A stretch of 64,000 nucleotides of DNA, taken from NCBI GenBank assembly GCA_030748735.1, contig JASMLK010000126.1, positions 1 to 64,000 of the forward strand, written 5' to 3'. This document shows positions 59,752-64,000 of this stretch, one piece after another. The stretch is from Myxococcota bacterium. GTDB taxonomy: Bacteria > Myxococcota_A > UBA9160 > UBA4427. The position numbers and the translations under genes are program-made. Within the stretch, counting starts at the first letter, position 1; the number at the start of each line of letters is the position of its first letter. The notes under the pieces are model-generated. The model was given only the letters and a program-made list of their open reading frames with translations, did no database searches and was not told where the DNA came from.

Positions 59752-59804
59752 CGAAATAATTGCGGAATTTCGATATTGATAATTCGCATTCGGTTTTGTG
59801 TCAA
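59752..59804 (-). promoter_or_regulatory. promoter and palindromic operator of the TetR/diiron operon
   Basis: On the minus strand TTGACA (59799-59804), 17 bases, then TATCAA (59776-59781) form a good sigma-70 promoter. CGAAAT (59752-59757) and ATTTCG (59767-59772) are inverted arms around a 9-base centre that covers the predicted start site, the expected position for a TetR operator. The region is notably AT-rich against its surroundings. Confidence 0.65.
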
Positions 59805-59855
59805 CAGCGAATCCGAGACGCGGGGTCTCGCTTGTGGGGCCTGCTGGCTCGGGGC

Positions 59856-60200
59856 CTACGGGCTGGGATAGGAGGCCATGAAGTAGGTCAGGCGGAGGAT
59901 CTGACCCTGCTCGATCTCGAAAAGGTCGAGCACGTGGACCGGCGGGCCGTCGGCGACGGCGATCCGAAGCTCTGCGATGACCCGCTTCCCATCGACCGTC
60001 AGGGGGTGTAGCAACTCGGGATCGGGACGTTTTTCGTCCATCGTCTCGTCGTAGAAGACGCGGATGTTCGCGCGGCCCGAAACACTCATCCCGAGCCCGC
60101 GAATCGTCGCATGCTCGCCAAAGAGCTCGGCCACCTCGCGATCCCCGGCGCGCACGCGTGCGAAGTATTCCTGGACGATGGCAGCGGGCTCGCGGGTCAC
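59856..60200 (-). CDS. SnoaL-like / NTF2-fold protein
   Basis: A 114-residue NTF2-like protein from GTG 60200 (GGAG upstream), 8 bases after the KstD-like gene. Blocks IVQEYFARVRAGDREVAELF, then RANIRVFYDET and VLDLFEIEQGQILRLTYFM are typical of SnoaL/ketosteroid-isomerase-like folds. The known 3-ketosteroid isomerase also has this fold, which is suggestive beside a ketosteroid dehydrogenase, but the isomerase Tyr/Asp catalytic set cannot be confirmed. Isomerase, hydratase or binding roles are all possible. Confidence 0.78.
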   Translation of the reverse strand: MTREPAAIVQEYFARVRAGDREVAELFGEHATIRGLGMSVSGRANIRVFYDETMDEKRPDPELLHPLTVDGKRVIAELRIAVADGPPVHVLDLFEIEQGQILRLTYFMASYPSP

Positions 60201-60208
60201 GACTCCGG

Positions 60209-61924
60209 CTATTCCCGCCCGACACTCATTGCATCGCGCGCCGCAATCCACGCGAAGGTCATCGCCGGGCCGATCGTCCCGCCGGCGCCCGGGTAGCTGT
60301 CGCCCATCACCGCAGCCGAGCAGTTGCCCGAAGCGTACAGACCCGGGATCGGCTCGCCGTCTTGCCGCAGTACTCGCGCCCTGGCGTCGGTGCGCATCCC
60401 CCCCTTGGTACCGAGGTCGCCGGGGAAGACCTGAACCGAATAGAAGGGCGGCTTCTCGAGCGGGCCGAGGCAGGGGTTCGGACCGACGCGCGGGTCGCCG
60501 TAGTAGCGGTCCTGCAAGCTTGCGCCTCGGCCGAAATCGGGGTCTTTGCCTTTGTGCGCGAATTCGTTGAAGCGCGCAACGGTGCGTTCGAGCTTCGTGG
60601 GGTCGACGCCGATCTTGTCTGCCAGACCTGCGAGCGTCGGTGCGAAAGTCATGAATTCTTTCAGGTCGGGTGTCAGTGCGCTGTCGGGCATCGCGTAGGA
60701 CGGGTCGACGCTTCCAACCGGATAGCGAGAACGAAACGTCGCGTCGAAGATCAGGTGTCCGGGTATGCTCGGCTCTTCGGCGCTGTTCGCCGCGTACATG
60801 GCCTTGCCGGCGTCGTTGTACGGGGCGGCTTCGTTCATGAAGCGTTCGCCGACACCGTTTACGATGATGCCCATCGGCAGCGCTTTCTCGATCACCATCA
60901 CCCAGGCGGGTGCGTCGGGCGGGCAGACGACGGGCGTCCACCAGGCCTGGTCGAGCAGGTCGAAGCTCGCTCCGAGTTTCTCGGAGATCGCGATCGTGTC
61001 ACCGGTGTTGGATTCGGGGCCGGCGGTCCAGTCGGAGCCAATCGGCGATTCTTGATGCTTGCGGCGCAGCTCCGCGTTCTTCTCGAAGCCCCCGGCTGCG
61101 AGGAGCACGCCCTGCTCGGCGCGAATGCGCAGCGGCTTGCCATCGCGTTCGGCAACCAGGCCGACGACTCGACCTTCTTCTTCGATGAGTTCGATCAAGG
61201 GCGTGGAGAGCAGTAGCGGTACATCGCGCTCCATCAGCGACAAGCGCAGTCGCCCTGCGAGCGAGCGCCCCACTGTGAGGCGTGTGTTCCCCAGACGTTG
61301 AATCCGGGCGGGCAGATTCCCGTAGTACAGAAGCCCATCCTTCAGCGCTCTCAGGTAGAAGGGGAGACCGCCACCGATGAAGGTCATCATGTCCCGCGCC
61401 ATGATCGAGAGGAACGGGATGCGGCGCGAATACTGCTGGGGACGCAGGTTTGCGAGTTCGGCACCGAGCTTCCGCGCGTTGAAGCGCGCGGGTTCGATCG
61501 TGCGCCCGCCCGTCTTGCTGCCCTCGGCTTCGGGGTAGTAGTCGGGGTACAAGGGCACGGATTCGAAGACGACGTGGCTCGTTTCGGCGAGCGTGCGCAC
61601 CATGCCGGGTGCTTCTTCGAGATAGGTGCGGAGCCGCTCAGTGGTCGACGTGCCGGCGGTGGCGGCTTCGAGATAGATGAGTCCCTCTTCGAGGGAGTCG
61701 CTCACACCGATCTCCGCCATCAGGTGATTGTTGGGAACCCAGATGGCGCCACCAGAAATCGCCGAGGCCCCGCCGAAGTACGGGCTCTTTTCGATCACCA
61801 GGGTGCGCGCGCCAAGCTGTGCTGCCCTCAATGCGCCGGTCATGCCGGCAGCCCCCGAACCCACGACGACGAAGTCGACGACCTCGTCCCAGCTGGAACC
61901 GTCCTGCTCGCTGGCCGTCACCAT
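60209..61924 (-). CDS. 3-ketosteroid-delta1-dehydrogenase-like FAD flavoprotein
   Basis: A 571-residue flavoprotein of the fumarate reductase/KstD family. FAD motif VVVGSGAAGMTGALRAAQLG with GSGAAG at 22-27, then PYFGGASAISGGAIWVPNN. The C-terminal region carries the KstD hallmark PFYSVQVFPGDLGTKGGMRT, GLYASGNCSAAVMGDSYPGA and GGTIGPAMTFAW; the Tyr in DSYPG matches the catalytic Tyr of KstD. KstD introduces the C1-C2 double bond of 3-ketosteroids, the step that commits ring A to opening. Related enzymes include delta4-dehydrogenases and fumarate-reductase-like proteins. GAGG precedes the ATG. It is followed by the SnoaL-like gene. Confidence 0.87.
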   Translation of the reverse strand: MVTASEQDGSSWDEVVDFVVVGSGAAGMTGALRAAQLGARTLVIEKSPYFGGASAISGGAIWVPNNHLMAEIGVSDSLEEGLIYLEAATAGTSTTERLRTYLEEAPGMVRTLAETSHVVFESVPLYPDYYPEAEGSKTGGRTIEPARFNARKLGAELANLRPQQYSRRIPFLSIMARDMMTFIGGGLPFYLRALKDGLLYYGNLPARIQRLGNTRLTVGRSLAGRLRLSLMERDVPLLLSTPLIELIEEEGRVVGLVAERDGKPLRIRAEQGVLLAAGGFEKNAELRRKHQESPIGSDWTAGPESNTGDTIAISEKLGASFDLLDQAWWTPVVCPPDAPAWVMVIEKALPMGIIVNGVGERFMNEAAPYNDAGKAMYAANSAEEPSIPGHLIFDATFRSRYPVGSVDPSYAMPDSALTPDLKEFMTFAPTLAGLADKIGVDPTKLERTVARFNEFAHKGKDPDFGRGASLQDRYYGDPRVGPNPCLGPLEKPPFYSVQVFPGDLGTKGGMRTDARARVLRQDGEPIPGLYASGNCSAAVMGDSYPGAGGTIGPAMTFAWIAARDAMSVGRE

Positions 61925-61960
61925 CTCTAACCTCGAAGTCTGGGTTGCAGCGCGACTGAT

Positions 61961-62467
61961 TCAGGAAGCCGGCGATTCGGGTTCCAGGACGATGATGGGG
62001 AAGAGCCGGGGGCTCCTTTCCTGGATGCGCTCCCAGACTTCGAACATGGTGATCAGCCTGGCCCACAGCTGCTCGCGTTCTTCACCCTCTGTGATGCGTC
62101 CCTTCACCCGACGTCGGCTGGAGCGAAACTGGATCTCGACGCTGGGGTTCGCCAGCATGTTGCGCAACCAACCGGGATTGATGCTGGTGCCGGCACGTGA
62201 GGCGACGAGCACGATGTTGTCGCCGTCTTCCATGTAGAAGAGTGGTGTGCGGTAGAGCTTTCCGCTCTTGCGGCCGATGGTGTGCAGCACCACCACGTTC
62301 TGTCCCAGGAAGCTGTATCCCAGGCGATAGCCGGACCATTGCAACATCTTCATGTTCACCGTCGTGATGACCCACATGGCGATCTTCATGTAGATCTTTC
62401 GCAGTGGACTCAGTTCGGTGACTTCTCTTTCGACGGGCTTGTTCGCATCGGTCTCTGTGGATGTCAT
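61961..62467 (-). CDS. nitroreductase family deazaflavin (F420)-dependent oxidoreductase, Ddn-like
   Basis: A 168-residue split-barrel protein of the Ddn/FGD-like F420H2-dependent quinone-reductase family: NVVVLHTIGRKSGKLYRTPL, YMEDGDNIVLVASRAGTSIN, PGWLRNMLANPSVEIQF. The GRKSGK-R-TPL and N-P-x-W-x-x-N-L-x-A-x-P motifs are diagnostic. An amphipathic N-terminal helix (KIYMKIAMWVITTVNMKM) may anchor it to the membrane. ATG 62467 is chosen (GGGGAGG about 14 bases upstream); the frame extends to 62623, but family homology does not. Presence implies cofactor F420 in this organism. Confidence 0.82.
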   Translation of the reverse strand: MTSTETDANKPVEREVTELSPLRKIYMKIAMWVITTVNMKMLQWSGYRLGYSFLGQNVVVLHTIGRKSGKLYRTPLFYMEDGDNIVLVASRAGTSINPGWLRNMLANPSVEIQFRSSRRRVKGRITEGEEREQLWARLITMFEVWERIQERSPRLFPIIVLEPESPAS

Positions 62468-62653
62468 CGCGGTTTCGATTGCCTCCCCGGGGCTGTGCTC
62501 CGGAATGAACTTGTCGCCAAAGCGTGCCAGCTGAGAATAGATGCGCCCACTCGCATCGGGAAGGACGCAACCTGTCTCACCGGCATCTCGTTTCGCCCGG
62601 ACGGAGACGCAGGTCGCACGCAAGCGAGGCTCCTCCCACGTCGCACCGTCACC

Positions 62654-63139
62654 CTATGGGGAAACTCCCGGTGCATCGATGTCCTGGTATTCTGTCTTCG
62701 TGGGGCCCATCACCGGCACGCTCGGCTTGGTATTGCTCGTCGTCGCGGTTTCGATGTCTCCCTTCCCGAAGAATCGATCTATCAGCTCGACGAACTGCTG
62801 CTGATCGTCGATCGATGACTCGTGCATCTTGAACAAGCCCCAGTCGTGGTTGCCGGGGATGACGATTTTCCGCGCGCGAGTCGCTGCGAGTTGCTGAGCG
62901 AGGATCTTTTCGCTCCGTTCGCGATCGTCGTCGGTGAAGCCCTCGCTGTAGATGTTGTCGCCGAGGTAGAGCACGGTGGTGTTGTCTGCATCGCTGCTCC
63001 ACTGGCCGAGCTTCTGGAGCGTCGGGCCTTCGGTCGAGTGGATCGGCCCCTTGATGCGGTGCGGGTTCGTGCACGCCGCCGCGAGCAGAAGCACTGGCGA
63101 ACCTCGAAGGCTGCGCTGCTCGTTCGATTTCATCGACAT
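62654..63139 (-). pseudogene. truncated metallophosphoesterase (calcineurin-like) remnant
   Basis: A 161-codon frame starting MSMKSNEQRS carries a lipoprotein-like LLLAAACTN, then the calcineurin motifs YLGDNIYSEGF and IVIPGNHDWG. The third and later metal motifs (G-H-x-H) are absent, and the sequence after about residue 110 (TATTSNTKPSVPVMGPTKTE) is not family-like, so more than half the usual domain is missing. It lies between the Ddn-like gene and the PQQ dehydrogenase on the same strand. A remnant is more likely than a functional short protein. Confidence 0.55.
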
Positions 63140-63165
63140 CGCTTTCTCTCGCCCCATTGCTTCGA

Positions 63166-64000
63166 CTACTTCTTGATCAGCCGATTTTCGCCGCGGCCGC
63201 GTCCGAGCGTTGCTTCGTGGGCGACGTAAGAGCGGATCACGAGGGCTTCTTCCGTCGTCAGGAAGTCCTTCCAGGCCGGCATGCCGTTGGCCGCGAACGC
63301 GCCATCGATCACGATCTGGGTCCATGCCGGTGCGAGTTCGCGCAGACGGAAGCGCAGATCGGGAAGCACGCCGCCACTCGTTGCGTTGCCGCCGTGGCAG
63401 ACCGCGCAGTAGATGTTGTAGAGCTCGCGCCCCTTTTCGACTTCTTCGGCAGGCGCTGCGGCGAGGCCGTGCTCGGGCAGGTCCTGGATGGCCGTTTCGA
63501 CGATCGGGAGTTCGCTCTTCGCACCGAGCTTGTAGACGAGCAGTCGGCTGATGTTGACCATGTTGAAGGGCCCCGTCACGGCGCCGAAGGGAAGGCTCGT
63601 CTCACCCCCATAGCCCTGCGCGATGGCGACGTACTGCTCGCCGTCGACTTCGTAGCTGATCGGCGACGCCATCACGCCACCCTGCACCGCGTCGTTCCAG
63701 AGCACTTCGCCCGTGGTGGCGTCGTGCGCGCTGAAGTTGCCGTGCAGGTCGCCCTGGAAGACGAGGTTGCCCGCAGTCGAGAGCACGCCGCTGCCGGAAT
63801 AGAGCCCCTTCGGCATACGCCAGGCCTCGCGCCCCGCGACGGGATCCCACGCCATCAGCATGCCGGCGACTTCCTGGTTTGCGAACGCTTTGCGGTCTTC
63901 GACCGGCATCTCATCGGGAAGCGTCACCATGCTCGCGACCGAGTAGTTGACCGTCCAGATGGTCTTGCGCCGCTCGGTGAAGAGGTCGTCCAGGTAGAAG
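63166..64000 (-). CDS. PQQ-dependent alcohol dehydrogenase, C-terminal cytochrome c part (partial)
   Basis: The frame is open through base 64000 and ends at 63166, so at least 277 C-terminal residues are present. PQQ beta-propeller blades are visible (MLMAWDPVAGREAWRMPKG, VFQGDLHGNFSAHDATTGEV, PISYEVDGEQYVAIAQGYGG), followed by a cytochrome c domain with the haem motif CAVCHGG and the axial-Met candidate NGMPAWKDFLTTEEA. This is the quinohaemoprotein (type II) alcohol dehydrogenase layout, a periplasmic enzyme oxidising alcohols with electrons to its own haem. The N-terminus and signal peptide lie outside the window. Confidence 0.9.
   Translation of the reverse strand, partial: FYLDDLFTERRKTIWTVNYSVASMVTLPDEMPVEDRKAFANQEVAGMLMAWDPVAGREAWRMPKGLYSGSGVLSTAGNLVFQGDLHGNFSAHDATTGEVLWNDAVQGGVMASPISYEVDGEQYVAIAQGYGGETSLPFGAVTGPFNMVNISRLLVYKLGAKSELPIVETAIQDLPEHGLAAAPAEEVEKGRELYNIYCAVCHGGNATSGGVLPDLRFRLRELAPAWTQIVIDGAFAANGMPAWKDFLTTEEALVIRSYVAHEATLGRGRGENRLIKK

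Noticed and set aside
1-64000. Mobile elements, prophage, tRNA attachment site or integron
   Set aside because: No transposase, integrase, tRNA or long terminal repeat was recognised on either strand.

Overview
The window is GC-rich, gene-dense DNA from a Gram-negative bacterium: it encodes a TonB-dependent receptor, an outer-membrane barrel, a LolA-like periplasmic protein and Tat-exported enzymes. The enzyme content (five acyl-CoA dehydrogenases, four crotonases, two thiolase-fold enzymes, three acyl-CoA ligases, a ketosteroid-dehydrogenase-like flavoprotein, type II DMSO-reductase-family hydroxylases) points to a specialist in steroids, terpenoids or other hydrophobic carbon. The lineage cannot be fixed from sequence alone. 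Groups such as Myxococcota or Binatota would fit, but that is inference. No tRNA, rRNA, CRISPR array, insertion sequence or prophage was recognised, and no stretch over 300 bases lacks a gene or gene remnant.

Layout. 1-3.3 kb (minus): a small catabolic operon (amidohydrolase, thioesterase, crotonase, acyl-CoA dehydrogenase) plus the first codons of one more gene. 3.5-8.3 kb (plus): acyl-CoA ligase, sterol-desaturase-like membrane hydroxylase, transglutaminase-like protein and saccharopine-dehydrogenase-like reductase. 8.3-10.3 kb (minus): crotonase and acyl-CoA dehydrogenase. 10.4-19.5 kb (plus): a TetR gene followed by a tightly packed operon holding an acyl-CoA dehydrogenase, an Ltp2-like thiolase-fold aldolase with its DUF35 partner, a crotonase, a citryl-CoA-lyase-like protein, an acyl-CoA ligase and an alcohol dehydrogenase. 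A decayed second alcohol dehydrogenase and a short crotonase follow. The promoters of this TetR gene and of the 3.5 kb ligase share a 31-bp palindromic element, suggesting one regulon.

19.5-38.1 kb (minus) is one co-oriented block: sulfatase, TorD-like chaperone, TetR regulator, gamma (haem b) and beta (Fe-S) subunits, three consecutive catalytic alpha subunits of a type II DMSO-reductase-family enzyme, then acyl-CoA dehydrogenase, nitroreductase, thiolase and acyl-CoA ligase. The simplest reading is oxygen-independent hydroxylation of a hydrocarbon side chain followed by CoA activation and beta-oxidation, with alternative alpha subunits sharing one electron-transfer module.

38.3-45.6 kb (plus): DEAD/DEAH-type helicase, ACAD10/11-like dehydrogenase, class III CoA-transferase, a small secreted Cys-containing protein and an OprC-like TonB receptor. 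45.6-53.2 kb (minus): an envelope operon (SoxB-like metallophosphoesterase, DUF4395-rhodanese, MMPL/RND transporter, LolA-like protein, outer-membrane barrel) read divergently from an ArsR gene that has a near-consensus, apparently leaderless promoter.

53.8-64 kb: D-aminoacylase-like amidohydrolase and VOC protein (plus), then, across a strong bidirectional terminator, a minus-strand operon TetR / SCP2-like protein / ferritin-like diiron protein / paralogue that has lost all six predicted diiron ligands. This active-plus-dead pair recalls PaaA/PaaC and is, with the triple-alpha cluster, the best candidate for an undescribed system. The window ends with a SnoaL-like protein, a KstD-like flavoprotein, an F420 (Ddn)-type reductase, a decayed metallophosphoesterase and the C-terminal part of a PQQ-cytochrome c dehydrogenase.
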